The notes: generated by a model from the letters alone, not told the origin. A stretch of 64,000 nucleotides of DNA from CAYYJR01 sp964472305 (GCA_964472305.1 CAYYJR010000001.1:372001-436000), one strand, 5' to 3'. Positions 34,213 through 43,084 are shown, counted from the first letter of the stretch. Numbers and translations: made by a program.

Positions 34213-35520
34213 ATGGCACTTGATACCATTTACATTGGCGTTATCGGCTTCGGCACCGTGGGTGTCGGCGCCGTGGAACTATTGGAAACGAACGCGGAGT
34301 GGATCGCACAGCGCGTCGGCTCACGCGTGGTGGTGAAAAAGATCGCAGACGTGGAGTGGAGTCGCCCGCGCGCTTATCCCGTGCGCCCGGACCAGCAGAC
34401 CACCAACGTTAACGATATTCTCGATGACCCGGAGATCAGCATCGTCATCGAGGCTATCGGCGGGTTGAAGCCAGCGGGCGATTTCGTCGCCGCTGCGCTC
34501 AAACGCGGTAAGTCGGTGGTCACCCCGAATAAAGAATTGATCGCCAAGCGCGGCGCCGAATTGCTGAATATCGCCGCTGAAGCCGGCGTCGATTTGATGT
34601 TTGAAGGCGCGGTGGGCGGCGGTATTCCCATCATTCGACCGATGAAGGAAAGCCTGGCGGGCGACCGCATTGTACGCGTGATGGGCATCGTCAACGGCAC
34701 GACAAACTATATATTGACCGCCATGACGCAGGAAGGGCGCAGCTTCGCCGACGTGTTGAAGGATGCCCAGGCACAGGGGTATGCCGAGGCCGATCCCACC
34801 GCCGACGTGGAAGGCTTCGATGCGATGTATAAAATCGCCATCCTCGCTTCCATCGCCTACGGCAGCCACATTGACGTGGAGCAGATTCATCATGAAGGCA
34901 TCACGAAAATCACCGCCGCCGACATCCGGTATGCTGGCCAGTTGGGTTACGAGATCAAGCTGCTGGCTATCGGCGCGCGGGCGGGCGACGCACTCGATCT
35001 GCGCGTGCACCCGGCGTTCGTGCCCAAGGGGCATCCGCTCGCGGCGGTGAACGGCGTGTTCAATGCCATCTTCGTGCAGGGTGAACCGGTCGGCAGCCTG
35101 ATGTTCTATGGTCGCGGTGCCGGCTCCGGTCCCACCGGCAGCGCGGTGGTGGGTGATATCATCGATTGCGCGCGCAACATCAATCGCAACGCCAGTGGCC
35201 GTGTCCCTTGCCGCTGTTATCAGCACCTGGCCATCCAGCCGATCAGCGAGGTGGAGACGCGCTACTACATCCGCACTCGGGTGAAGGACCAACCCGGCGT
35301 CATCGGTAAAATGGCCACCATCTTCGGCGAACACGGCGTCAGCCTCACCTCGGTTTTTCAACCCCAGCACAGCGACGGCGAGCAGATTGGCGAACTGGCG
35401 GAAATCGTGTGGATCACCCACACCGTGCAGGAAGCCCGCATACAAGCTGCCCTCACGACCCTTGCCCAACTCGACGTGGTGGCGGAGATCGCCAACATGA
35501 TCCGCGTCGAGGGAATGTAG
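34213..35520 (+). CDS. hom: Homoserine dehydrogenase
   Basis: A 435-residue enzyme reducing aspartate semialdehyde to homoserine. The Rossmann motif VIGFGTVGVGAVELL is at the N-terminus. The catalytic region has VTPNKELIAKRGAELL, FEGAVGGGIPII, VMGIVNGTTNYIL and EADPTADVEGFDA. A C-terminal ACT domain (YYIRTRVKDQPGVIGKMATIF) offers feedback control by threonine. GTAGGA is ahead of ATG 34213. thrC lies two genes downstream, giving the two ends of the homoserine-to-threonine route; thrB is absent. Confidence 0.95.
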   Translation: MALDTIYIGVIGFGTVGVGAVELLETNAEWIAQRVGSRVVVKKIADVEWSRPRAYPVRPDQQTTNVNDILDDPEISIVIEAIGGLKPAGDFVAAALKRGKSVVTPNKELIAKRGAELLNIAAEAGVDLMFEGAVGGGIPIIRPMKESLAGDRIVRVMGIVNGTTNYILTAMTQEGRSFADVLKDAQAQGYAEADPTADVEGFDAMYKIAILASIAYGSHIDVEQIHHEGITKITAADIRYAGQLGYEIKLLAIGARAGDALDLRVHPAFVPKGHPLAAVNGVFNAIFVQGEPVGSLMFYGRGAGSGPTGSAVVGDIIDCARNINRNASGRVPCRCYQHLAIQPISEVETRYYIRTRVKDQPGVIGKMATIFGEHGVSLTSVFQPQHSDGEQIGELAEIVWITHTVQEARIQAALTTLAQLDVVAEIANMIRVEGM

Positions 35521-35653
35521 CGGTTTCTCGCTGGCATCGGGGCAGGCAACGGCTGTTGAAGCCGGCTAATTATTCGAGGCGTACCGATCGGTCTGATTCC
35601 TTCGTACCCAACCACTCCACACGTGTGACTTATCACTCGTCACTTTTGCGGCC

Positions 35654-35682
35654 TTGCCTCGCGCCGCGCTTGCCGGTATGCT
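35654..35682 (+). promoter_or_regulatory. Candidate promoter placing transcription start at the HAD ATG
   Basis: TTGCCT (35654-35659), 17 bases, TATGCT (35677-35682), then exactly seven bases to ATG 35690. Confidence 0.4.
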
Positions 35683-35689
35683 ATACGAC

Positions 35690-36370
35690 ATGACTGCATC
35701 CACCGTGAGTATCGTGGTGTTCGACCTGGGCGAAGTGATGATCCGGCTGGCGCGGGGGTGGGAGAATGCCTGCCGCGAGGCGGGCGTGGTCTATCGCCCC
35801 TTCCCGGATACCGAGGAATTCCGCGCGCGGCTCGATGCGCTGGAGCGGGAATACGGCTGCGGAGCCATCTCGCCGGAAGCATATTTCACACGCCTGCGCG
35901 AACTGGTTGGCGAGAGTTACGCGCTCGATGAGTTGCGCGCACTGCACAACGGCGTCATCCGCGAAGAATTCCCCGGCATCCCGGAGACCGTGCGCGCACT
36001 GAAGGACGTCGGCGTACAGACCGCCTGCCTGTCCAATACCTGTGCCTCGCACTGGGCAGAATTGACGAATCCCGCGCGCTACCCCGGCATCGGTCAGCTC
36101 GATCATCAGCATGCCAGTCATCTGCTGGGCTTGATGAAACCCGACCCGCGCATCTACCGGCGTTTCGAGGAGGAGACGGGGTTCCATGGTGGTCAGATCC
36201 TTTTCTTTGACGATCTGGCGGCGAACATCGCGGCGGCGTGTGACGCCGGCTGGCACGGCGTGCGCATTGCGGACGAGTTGCCCGTCGTGGAACAAATCCG
36301 GCGTGCCCTGGATGAATATGGCGTGATGGCCGGATTGCCCAATGGGAAAACCTGTCGGAATTTGTTATAA
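35690..36370 (+). CDS. HAD family hydrolase (possible phosphatase)
   Basis: A 226-residue haloacid dehalogenase-type protein. Motif I reads VVFDLGEVMI: the first Asp is present, but the second position is Glu after Gly, as in yeast-epoxide-hydrolase-like HADs (DLGxV/GxV). Motif II is CLSNTCASHW, motif III LMKPDPRIY with the Lys, and motif IV FFDDLAANI. The cap is helical (subfamily IA). Its position between hom and thrC might suggest a homoserine or phosphoserine step, but the missing thrB is an ATP kinase, so this is not evidence for that. Starts at 35654 and 35678 are also in frame. Confidence 0.8.
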   Translation: MTASTVSIVVFDLGEVMIRLARGWENACREAGVVYRPFPDTEEFRARLDALEREYGCGAISPEAYFTRLRELVGESYALDELRALHNGVIREEFPGIPETVRALKDVGVQTACLSNTCASHWAELTNPARYPGIGQLDHQHASHLLGLMKPDPRIYRRFEEETGFHGGQILFFDDLAANIAAACDAGWHGVRIADELPVVEQIRRALDEYGVMAGLPNGKTCRNLL

Positions 36371-36371
36371 T
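36363..36371 (+). promoter_or_regulatory. Extended -10 (TGT-TATAAT) for thrC
   Basis: A perfect extended -10 overlaps the stop codon of the HAD gene, 27 bases before ATG 36399. The -35 is weak. Confidence 0.6.
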
Positions 36372-36398
36372 AGGCGCATTCCGCTTGGAGAAGAGTAA

Positions 36399-37478
36399 AT
36401 GGCTATGACGATGGTGCATGCCGGTTGGCAGGGCCTGATCCGCCAGTATGGCGCATACCTTCCCGTGAGTGACGCCACACCGGTGATCACGCTGCAAGAA
36501 GGCAATACGCCACTGATCCCGATTGATAATTTTCGTGCGCGCCTGGGGCTAATCCAGCGCGTGTTCGTCAAATACGAGGGATTGAACCCCACCGGGTCGT
36601 TTAAGGATCGCGGCATGACCATGGCGATCAGCAAGGCGCGCGAGGCCGGTTCGCAGGCGGTGATGTGCGCCTCCACCGGCAACACCTCCGCTTCTGCCGC
36701 CGCCTATGCCGCCCGTGCGGGCATGCAATGTATCGTGCTTATTCCCAACGGCAACATCGCCCTCGGCAAGCTCTCGCAAGCCATGATCCACGGCGCGAAG
36801 GTGCTGGCGGTGGAAGGCAACTTCGACGACGCCCTGCGTTTCGTGCGTGAGATTACCGCACAATACCCCATTACACTGGTGAACTCCATTAACCCATTCC
36901 GCATCGAGGGGCAGAAGACCGCCGCGTTCGAAATTATCGACGTACTCGGCGATGCGCCGGCGTATCACGTGCTGCCCGTCGGCAACGCCGGCAACATCAC
37001 CGCCTACTGGAAGGGTTATCAGGAATATCACCAACTCGATAAGTCCACTCATCTGCCGAAGATGCTGGGATGGCAGGCCTCCGGTTCCGCGCCTATCGTG
37101 CTCGGTCACCCGGTGGACGATCCGCATACAGTAGCCACTGCCATCAAAATCGGCAATCCGGCCAGTTGGCAGAGCGCCGTCGAGGCGCGTGACGACTCCG
37201 GCGGATTGATCGATATGGTCACCGATGAAGAGATTCTCGCCGCCTATAAATTACTCGCCAGCACCGAAGGCGTCTTCGTCGAACCGGCTTCCGCCGCCTC
37301 CATCGCCGGCGTCATCAAACTGGTCGAGCGTGGGTATTTCCCCGCCTGCGACGAGTGCATCGTCTGCACCGTCACTGGGCACGGACTGAAAGATCCGGAC
37401 AACGCCATCAAGCAGGCCGATCCCATCACCGTGGTACCCGCCGACATGAGCGCTATTCTGCAGGCCATTGGGTATTGA
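36399..37478 (+). CDS. thrC: Threonine synthase
   Basis: A 359-residue PLP enzyme converting O-phosphohomoserine to threonine. It starts with GWQGLIRQYGAYLPVSD and LQEGNTPLIP. The PLP Lys is in NPTGSFKDRGMTMAI, the phosphate loop is PVGNAGNITAYWKGY, and the C-terminal section is EPASAASIAGVIKL with CTVTGHGLKDPD. This is the short threonine synthase class that uses no long N-terminal extension. GGAGAAGAG precedes ATG 36399 (36405 is also possible). Its own promoter overlaps the preceding stop. Confidence 0.96.
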   Translation: MAMTMVHAGWQGLIRQYGAYLPVSDATPVITLQEGNTPLIPIDNFRARLGLIQRVFVKYEGLNPTGSFKDRGMTMAISKAREAGSQAVMCASTGNTSASAAAYAARAGMQCIVLIPNGNIALGKLSQAMIHGAKVLAVEGNFDDALRFVREITAQYPITLVNSINPFRIEGQKTAAFEIIDVLGDAPAYHVLPVGNAGNITAYWKGYQEYHQLDKSTHLPKMLGWQASGSAPIVLGHPVDDPHTVATAIKIGNPASWQSAVEARDDSGGLIDMVTDEEILAAYKLLASTEGVFVEPASAASIAGVIKLVERGYFPACDECIVCTVTGHGLKDPDNAIKQADPITVVPADMSAILQAIGY

Positions 37479-37518
37479 GCGCATCCGTGTCGGCCGTCAC
37501 GCCTGCGAGGAGCTTCAC

Positions 37519-38163
37519 ATGACAGACATCGAACGAAGTCTGGAGGCAATCCCCGCGCCGCCTCGATCCGCGCGCCGGCTATTACGCGGCTGGCCGGTGT
37601 TTTCCGGCGTACTCGTGCTGTTGCTCCTTGGCGTGCTCATCGCCGCGGCAGTCCGCATCTCCGGCTTAAAACACGCACTCGCTATCGTGGCGGAGCGTCA
37701 AGCGGAGGCGATGCAACAGGCGGAGAAACTGCATAACAAAGCACTGTATTGGACGGTCAGGCACAAAGGGGAAAGCATAGCGCGCTCCTTCCGCATGATC
37801 AATCCACTGTTGTTGACCGATGCGGGACAGCGCGACGTGCAGACCACCTTCGGATTGCTGATGAAGGATACGCATATCGCCTATGTCGCGCTGCTCGACC
37901 AGCATGGCAATGTTTGCGCGACCACCGACCAGCGCCTGACGCGCGAACCGGCGGCGCCGATGCCGGCCATGACCGACGTGCTGTATAGTCCGAAGCGGGT
38001 GGATGGCGCCGATGGTGAGGTCATCGGGCCAATCACCGACATCGCCGATCAGCAAATCGGCACCGTGCGCGTGGGATTGACCTTTGGCAACCCCACCGCC
38101 GCGCCTAAACCGACTGCGCCGAAAGCGCAATCGCCCAAGCCGGCGCTGCCCGGCGAAGCGTAA
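37519..38163 (+). CDS. Membrane-anchored protein with sensor-like extracytoplasmic domain
   Basis: A 214-residue protein with one membrane helix near residues 25-50 (FSGVLVLLLLGVLIAAAVRI), then a helical stretch (ERQAEAMQQAEKLHNKAL) and a compact domain. The run DTHIAYVALLDQHGNVCATTD resembles the sensing fold of sCache or PAS-like periplasmic domains. No cytoplasmic output domain follows; the tail is Pro/Lys-rich. GAGGAG is ahead of ATG 37519. It sits between thrC and purC and may be co-transcribed with either. I do not recognise a named family. Confidence 0.6.
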   Translation: MTDIERSLEAIPAPPRSARRLLRGWPVFSGVLVLLLLGVLIAAAVRISGLKHALAIVAERQAEAMQQAEKLHNKALYWTVRHKGESIARSFRMINPLLLTDAGQRDVQTTFGLLMKDTHIAYVALLDQHGNVCATTDQRLTREPAAPMPAMTDVLYSPKRVDGADGEVIGPITDIADQQIGTVRVGLTFGNPTAAPKPTAPKAQSPKPALPGEA

Positions 38164-38215
38164 TGATCGTCACTAAACCGCTGTTCCCTGTAAATATCTT
38201 GTGAAGGAGCTCTTG

Positions 38216-39121
38216 ATGCCGACCACCACCGCATTGCTGACGACCGACATGCCGACGATGTCGCTGATCAACCGGGGTAAGGTGCGCGACCTGTATCGCA
38301 TCGACGATGCGCGATTGCTGCTGGTCGCCACCGACCGCCTATCCGCGTTTGACGTAGTGATGCCCAACGGCATTCCCGACAAAGGCCGCATACTGACGCA
38401 GATTTCGCTGTTCTGGTTCGAACGGTTGCGCGGCATTGTGCGCAATCATCTCATTACCGCGAATGTCCAGGCGATGCCGCCCGCGCTGCGCCCATACACC
38501 GAGCAGCTTGAAGGCCGCAGCATGCTGGTGCGCAAGGTGAAAATTCTCCCGATCGAATGCATTGTGCGCGGCTATCTTTCCGGCTCAGGATGGAAGGAAT
38601 ACCAGCAGAGCGGCAAGGTATGCGGCGTCACGCTGCCGGCCGGACTGCGCGAGTCCGACAAGCTGCCGGCGCCCATCTTTACCCCCTCCACCAAGGCGGA
38701 GAGCGGGCATGACATGAACATCACCTTCGACGAAACGATCCAGATTGTCGGCGATACGGTCGCCATCAAGCTGCAGGAACTGGCGATCGGCCTCTACCGA
38801 GCGGCGGCGGATTATGCCCTCACCCGCGGCATCATCATTGCCGATACCAAGTTTGAATTCGGGCTCGATGACGGCGGCAACATCATTCTTGCTGACGAAG
38901 CGCTAACCCCGGACTCCTCGCGCTTCTGGGACGTGGCGAAATATGCGCCGGGTCGGGCACAGGACAGCTTCGACAAGCAGTACGTGCGTGATTACCTGGA
39001 GACGCTGGACTGGAAAAAAGAGCCGCCCGGCCCGGTGCTGCCCGACGAAGTGGTGGCGCATACGCGCGCGAAATATCTGGATGCTTACGAGCGGTTGACG
39101 GGAAAACCGTTAGCAGTATAA
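38216..39121 (+). CDS. purC: Phosphoribosylaminoimidazole-succinocarboxamide synthase
   Basis: A 301-residue SAICAR synthase of purine biosynthesis, joining CAIR and aspartate with ATP. Landmarks are RGKVRDLYRIDDARLLLVATDRLSAFDVVM, KVKILPIECIVRGYLSGSGWKEY, GIIIADTKFEFG and ILADEALTPDSSRFW. The length fits the long single-domain form. GGAGCTC sits ahead of ATG 38216. The 3' end overlaps the convergent ytxJ gene by 37 bases. Confidence 0.96.
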   Translation: MPTTTALLTTDMPTMSLINRGKVRDLYRIDDARLLLVATDRLSAFDVVMPNGIPDKGRILTQISLFWFERLRGIVRNHLITANVQAMPPALRPYTEQLEGRSMLVRKVKILPIECIVRGYLSGSGWKEYQQSGKVCGVTLPAGLRESDKLPAPIFTPSTKAESGHDMNITFDETIQIVGDTVAIKLQELAIGLYRAAADYALTRGIIIADTKFEFGLDDGGNIILADEALTPDSSRFWDVAKYAPGRAQDSFDKQYVRDYLETLDWKKEPPGPVLPDEVVAHTRAKYLDAYERLTGKPLAV

Positions 39122-39441
39122 GCCTCATGTAATGCGCGGGCGGTGATGGCGTAGTGCGAGGCGTGCCACACCGCCTGTCCGGCCTTCAGCAACAGTGCCT
39201 GCGGCGACGCATGGGTGACGCCGATCTCCTCCGCAATGAGCAGCGACAGCGAACGCTGCTCGACCACCAGTATTTCTCGACACTCCGCTTCCGCCATCTC
39301 CGCCGCGAATCGCGCCACCTGTTCCCGTGCCGCCGCCGATATGGGGCAGCGAGTGGAATGCTTGAACAGCAGTACCAGCTTCGTCTCGCTATCGCGCAGC
39401 AATTGGCGGAACTCCTCTTCGTTTCGGCATGGTGTCAGCAT
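39085..39441 (-). CDS. Monothiol bacilliredoxin-like protein (YtxJ/BrxC family)
   Basis: A 118-residue thioredoxin-fold protein. Its active-site stretch KHSTRCPISAAA is that of the YtxJ/BrxC family, whose single Cys reduces S-bacillithiolated proteins. Further family sequence is VVEQRSLSLLIAEEIGVTHASPQALLL. AGGAGG is fused to the first ATG (39447) and spaced six bases from the second (39441), so the second is preferred. It overlaps the 3' end of purC by 37 bases. Whether bacillithiol is made by this organism cannot be told from this window. Confidence 0.85.
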   Translation of the reverse strand: MLTPCRNEEEFRQLLRDSETKLVLLFKHSTRCPISAAAREQVARFAAEMAEAECREILVVEQRSLSLLIAEEIGVTHASPQALLLKAGQAVWHASHYAITARALHEAYTANGFPVNRS

Positions 39442-39596
39442 CTTCATCCTCCTGACTATGTTATGGGCAGTGTACCCGCTATAGCGGTTGTCAAGCCTTT
39501 GCGTGGCGTTCACTCTTCATGCTTGATCTTTTGCGGAGCAGCCGGTCAGACCGCATGATCCGGTCACGTGCGGGATATGCCCGTTATCGGCTTGTT

Positions 39597-41255
39597 TTAC
39601 GTCCGTGGCGCCGATGCCTGAAGTTGCGGGAGCTTATCGCGAGTAAGCAAAGCGACAATGCGCTGGCCGGGGCGCAGGATCGCGTCAGGTGTCGCAAGCC
39701 GATAATCAGTGCTGGCGTCGGCAACGAGGACGACGGCGATGCCAAGGGTGTCGCCGATGGCTGCGATGCGTTGACCGCGCAAGGCAGCAGATGCGTCCAC
39801 CGCAAGATGGGCGACCAGAATATCGTCACCGTCGTAGATGAAAGAGCCGTGTACGCCGGGATGCAGTGCGACATCAACGAACACCGGTGCGGCGATGGCT
39901 GAGGTGCTGAGCACGTTATCCAGTCCGAAGGTGCTGAATTTTCGCGCCAATCCGACATCATATGTGCGTACCACCGCCTTGATGCCGGGGGTGTGCTCGC
40001 GCGCGTGCATGGCAACGCTGAGGTTCAGCATCGGGTCATCGGTGAGCGCCAGCAGTACGGCGGCGTGATCGACCCCCGCCTTATGCAGCACCGAGGCGCG
40101 CGCGGCGTTCCCGATGACCACCGGAAACTGCGCACGGGCGGCGCTCACGTTGTCGGAGTCCTCGTTCGCTTCCACCGCGACCACTGTCACGCCCAGCAGT
40201 GCCAGGTCGCGCGCCACCCGGTAGCCCACATTGCCCAGTCCGATCACGACCGTGTGGTCGCGCAGGCGCACTTCGCGGCGACCCAGCAGGTATTCCACCC
40301 GCGCGGTGAGCACGTAATCGGCGATCAGCGCGTAGACAGTGGCGAGCAATGCCGCGCCGCCCAACATCATCATGATGCCGTAGACCTTCAGCAACGGCGG
40401 CGCGTTGAGCAGATTGAGATCTCCATAGCCGATAGTGGTCATGGTGGTGACGACGAAGTAGATGGCATCCAGCGATGTCATGTTGCCAAAACCGGTGAAC
40501 ACCAACACGCTGAGCAACATCATGGCGCCTAGCGCAATGAGCAATCCGCGCGTGATGCCCGCAGCGTGACGCCAGGCGGCGGCAAACTCACGCAGCAGAT
40601 GGCGCGGATGCCAGTCGAAGAGTGCTCGGAAGCAGACGCGCCGCCTGCCGGTATGCGCCGCGTGTCGCGGATGGCGATGTTGGGGCAGGGTGAGGCAAAG
40701 CGGGCCGGAGTCGTCGAGGCGCAACGCGAGTCCCGCTTTCGCCACGCGCACGCTGGGGCTGATCGGTGCATCGTCATCGACCAGGCGCTGGTACACGCCC
40801 AGGTGGCAGCCATCGATATTGAACATGGCCACGATGCTTTCTTCGGTGGCGGCGGAGACGAAGGCTGGCGAGGAGATGAATGAGGCGCTGAGGGCGTGAA
40901 TGCCGAAAGCACCTTCCACGCAGCGTGCCAGGCTCTGGTCGAACAGGCGCAGTACAATGCTGGCTGTGGGATTGCAGGTGCGCGCGTCGATGGCGGCTTC
41001 CAGGTTGGCAAGGTCGTCGCCGGTGACCAGGAACACGAAGTGTGCGGTGGCAATGCCGGCCAGTTCGAGCGCGTGATCGTCGCGCACGTCACCGGGCACC
41101 AGCCGACAGCCAAGTGCTTCCATGCGCTGTCGCAACGCATCGTCCACCACCTGCTCGATAGCGACCACCGTGCAGCCGCGTTCGCGCAGCAATGCGGCGA
41201 TACGCTCACCCAAATGCCCAAGCCCGCCGACAATCGCGTGACCGGTGTCAGTCAT
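39597..41255 (-). CDS. Potassium channel with RCK domains on both sides of the pore
   Basis: A 552-residue protein. Residues 1-140 form a Rossmann TrkA-N/RCK domain (HAIVGGLGHLGERIA, LVPGDVRDDHAL). After a linker come two membrane helices around the selectivity filter TTIGYGD (near residue 275). A second RCK domain (VVIGLGNVGYRVARDL) then a TrkA-C-like end follow. K+ channels usually have RCK only after the pore, so the N-terminal copy is unusual. ATG 41255 overlaps the kdsA stop by eight bases, so translation is coupled. It likely gates K+ in response to nucleotides or cations. Confidence 0.85.
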   Translation of the reverse strand: MTDTGHAIVGGLGHLGERIAALLRERGCTVVAIEQVVDDALRQRMEALGCRLVPGDVRDDHALELAGIATAHFVFLVTGDDLANLEAAIDARTCNPTASIVLRLFDQSLARCVEGAFGIHALSASFISSPAFVSAATEESIVAMFNIDGCHLGVYQRLVDDDAPISPSVRVAKAGLALRLDDSGPLCLTLPQHRHPRHAAHTGRRRVCFRALFDWHPRHLLREFAAAWRHAAGITRGLLIALGAMMLLSVLVFTGFGNMTSLDAIYFVVTTMTTIGYGDLNLLNAPPLLKVYGIMMMLGGAALLATVYALIADYVLTARVEYLLGRREVRLRDHTVVIGLGNVGYRVARDLALLGVTVVAVEANEDSDNVSAARAQFPVVIGNAARASVLHKAGVDHAAVLLALTDDPMLNLSVAMHAREHTPGIKAVVRTYDVGLARKFSTFGLDNVLSTSAIAAPVFVDVALHPGVHGSFIYDGDDILVAHLAVDASAALRGQRIAAIGDTLGIAVVLVADASTDYRLATPDAILRPGQRIVALLTRDKLPQLQASAPRT

Positions 41256-42090
41256 GGTCTTGCGTGACGACCGCCCGTCCGCCCACTGCATCAATGCGTT
41301 GCGCGGTCAACAGCACTTCGCGTAAGCGGTCCAGCGGCCACATGGTGGTCGCGTCCGACAGCCCTTTTTCCGGTTCCGGATGCACTTCCATGAAGAGGGC
41401 ATCGACGCCTACCGCCGTGGCGCCGCGTACCAGAGCCGGAATGAATTCGCGCTGGCCTCCGGTGGCGGTGCCGGTGCCGCCGGGCAATTGTGCGCTGTGG
41501 GTGGCGTCGAAGATCACCGGGTAGCCGAGGTCGCGCATCACTGCGAGGGCACGCATATCGACGATGAGATTATTGTAGCCAAAGCTGGCGCCGCGCTCGG
41601 TCAACAGCAATTGCGTGTTGCCGCCGGCGGTGAATTTGTCGACGACGTTGCGCATGTCCCACGGAGCCAGGAATTGACCCTTCTTGACCGAAGTGGGCTT
41701 GCCCGTTTCCGCCGCCGCGATCAGCATGTCGGTCTGCCGGCAGAGAAACGCCGGCACTTGCAACAGATCGACCGCCTGTGCCACCAACTCGGCTTGCTCC
41801 GGTACATGGAAATCGGTGCAGACGGGCACGTTGAACTGTTGCCGCACCACGGCAAGGATCTCCAGTCCTTCATCAAGGCCGGGACCGCGGAAAGAGGTGA
41901 TGGCGGTGCGGTTGGCTTTGTCGAACGATGCCTTGAAAATAAAGGGAATACCGAGCTCGGTGGTGATTCGGCATACCGCCTCGGTAATGCGGAAGGCCAT
42001 TTCGCGGCTTTCCAGCACGCAAGGACCGGCGATTAACGCCAGGGGATGCCCCTGTCCGATGGGGATGGTGTTGATGGTGACAGTCTGCAT
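41248..42090 (-). CDS. kdsA: 3-deoxy-8-phosphooctulonate synthase
   Basis: A 280-residue enzyme condensing arabinose-5-phosphate and phosphoenolpyruvate to Kdo-8-phosphate, for lipopolysaccharide. Landmarks are PLALIAGPCVLESREMAFRI, FKASFDKANRTA, FRGPGLDEGLEIL, DFHVPEQAE, DATHSAQLPGG and the end FMEVHPEPEKGLSDA. ATG 42090 follows GAGAG; the longer frame starts with TTG at 42102. It is the middle gene of kdsB-kdsA-channel on the minus strand and overlaps the channel gene. Confidence 0.96.
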   Translation of the reverse strand: MQTVTINTIPIGQGHPLALIAGPCVLESREMAFRITEAVCRITTELGIPFIFKASFDKANRTAITSFRGPGLDEGLEILAVVRQQFNVPVCTDFHVPEQAELVAQAVDLLQVPAFLCRQTDMLIAAAETGKPTSVKKGQFLAPWDMRNVVDKFTAGGNTQLLLTERGASFGYNNLIVDMRALAVMRDLGYPVIFDATHSAQLPGGTGTATGGQREFIPALVRGATAVGVDALFMEVHPEPEKGLSDATTMWPLDRLREVLLTAQRIDAVGGRAVVTQDHD

Positions 42091-42110
42091 GGGCTCTCGC
42101 AATCAATAGT

Positions 42111-42142
42111 GACGCCGGCGCGCGGACTCGCGCACCGGCGCC
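42111..42142 (-). promoter_or_regulatory. Hairpin between kdsB and kdsA
   Basis: A 14-base arm with two mismatches and a four-base loop (GCCGGCGCGCG / CGCGCACCGGC core). It may tune read-through from kdsB into kdsA. Confidence 0.4.
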
Positions 42143-42150
42143 GAAGAAGG

Positions 42151-42909
42151 TTACGCGTTGGTATCGGCAGGTTGCGCTTCGAAGCGCGATAGAATGCGCT
42201 GTAGGTCTTCGGGAGTATCCACCCCGCAGATATCGTCGCCAGCGCGCTCGATCATCTTAATGCGATAGCTGTTTTCCAGCGCGCGCAGTTGCTCCAGCTT
42301 TTCCATTTTTTCCAGCGGTGTGCACGGCAAGCGGCTGAACGCCAGCAGGAAATCACGGCGGTAAGCGTACAATCCGACATGGCGTTTCCACCCGCCAGCA
42401 CCGCCGGTATAGCCGTTCGGGATTGCCGGAATGGGCGAGCGGGAGAAAAACATTGCGTAGCCGTTGACATCGACAGCGACTTTAACCTGGTTCGTATCGC
42501 GGATATCGTCCACGCTGGCGAACGGCGCCATCACGCTACAGATCGACGCACCCTGGTCCTGCTGCAGTGCGGTGACCACGGCATCGATGGTTTCGGGATC
42601 GATCAGTGGCTCGTCGCCCTGGATATTGACCAGCAGGTGCGCGGCGGACAAGCGCTCGGCGACTTCGGCGATGCGGTCAGTGCCGGTGGGATGGTAGGCG
42701 CTGGTCATGATGACTTCGCCGCCAAAGGCGACAACGGCATCGAAGATGCGTTGGTCATCAGTGGCGACCAGTACCTCTTCCAGCGTGGTGGCGCGACACG
42801 CTCGCTCATAGACGTGACGGATCATCGGACGTCCGGCGATATCGGCCAGCGGTTTGCCCGGAAATCGGGTGGAGGCGTAACGCGCGGGAATTATACCGAC
42901 TGCTGACAT
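42151..42909 (-). CDS. kdsB: 3-deoxy-manno-octulosonate cytidylyltransferase
   Basis: A 252-residue enzyme activating Kdo with CTP. It begins VGIIPARYASTRFPGKPLADI, with the CTP loop R-x-x-S-x-R-x-P-x-K, followed by VYERACRATTLEEVLVATDD, VNIQGDEPLIDPETI and HVGLYAYRRDFLL. GGAGG is well spaced ahead of ATG 42909, within a longer open frame. It leads the kdsB-kdsA-channel group. Together with kdsA and the lipid A acyltransferase it shows that Kdo-lipid A is made. Confidence 0.96.
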   Translation of the reverse strand: MSAVGIIPARYASTRFPGKPLADIAGRPMIRHVYERACRATTLEEVLVATDDQRIFDAVVAFGGEVIMTSAYHPTGTDRIAEVAERLSAAHLLVNIQGDEPLIDPETIDAVVTALQQDQGASICSVMAPFASVDDIRDTNQVKVAVDVNGYAMFFSRSPIPAIPNGYTGGAGGWKRHVGLYAYRRDFLLAFSRLPCTPLEKMEKLEQLRALENSYRIKMIERAGDDICGVDTPEDLQRILSRFEAQPADTNA

Positions 42910-43041
42910 ACAATCCTCCTGACGGTCTTTCGCACCGTGGCGGTATCTGTGCAATATATTTGTATTTCGACGGAAGGTCGGCTGATTCCTGCAACGCGAG
43001 GCAGATGTCACGGGGCAGATCAGGCGCCGGGGATATTGCCC

Positions 43042-43070
43042 TTGACGTACCGGCCAATGCCCGCTACAGT
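43042..43070 (+). promoter_or_regulatory. Promoter placing transcription start at ATG 43078
   Basis: TTGACG (43042-43047), a 17-base spacer and TACAGT (43065-43070), then seven bases to ATG 43078. The layout predicts a leaderless message starting on that ATG. Confidence 0.6.
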
Positions 43071-43084
43071 TCAACACATGGAGC

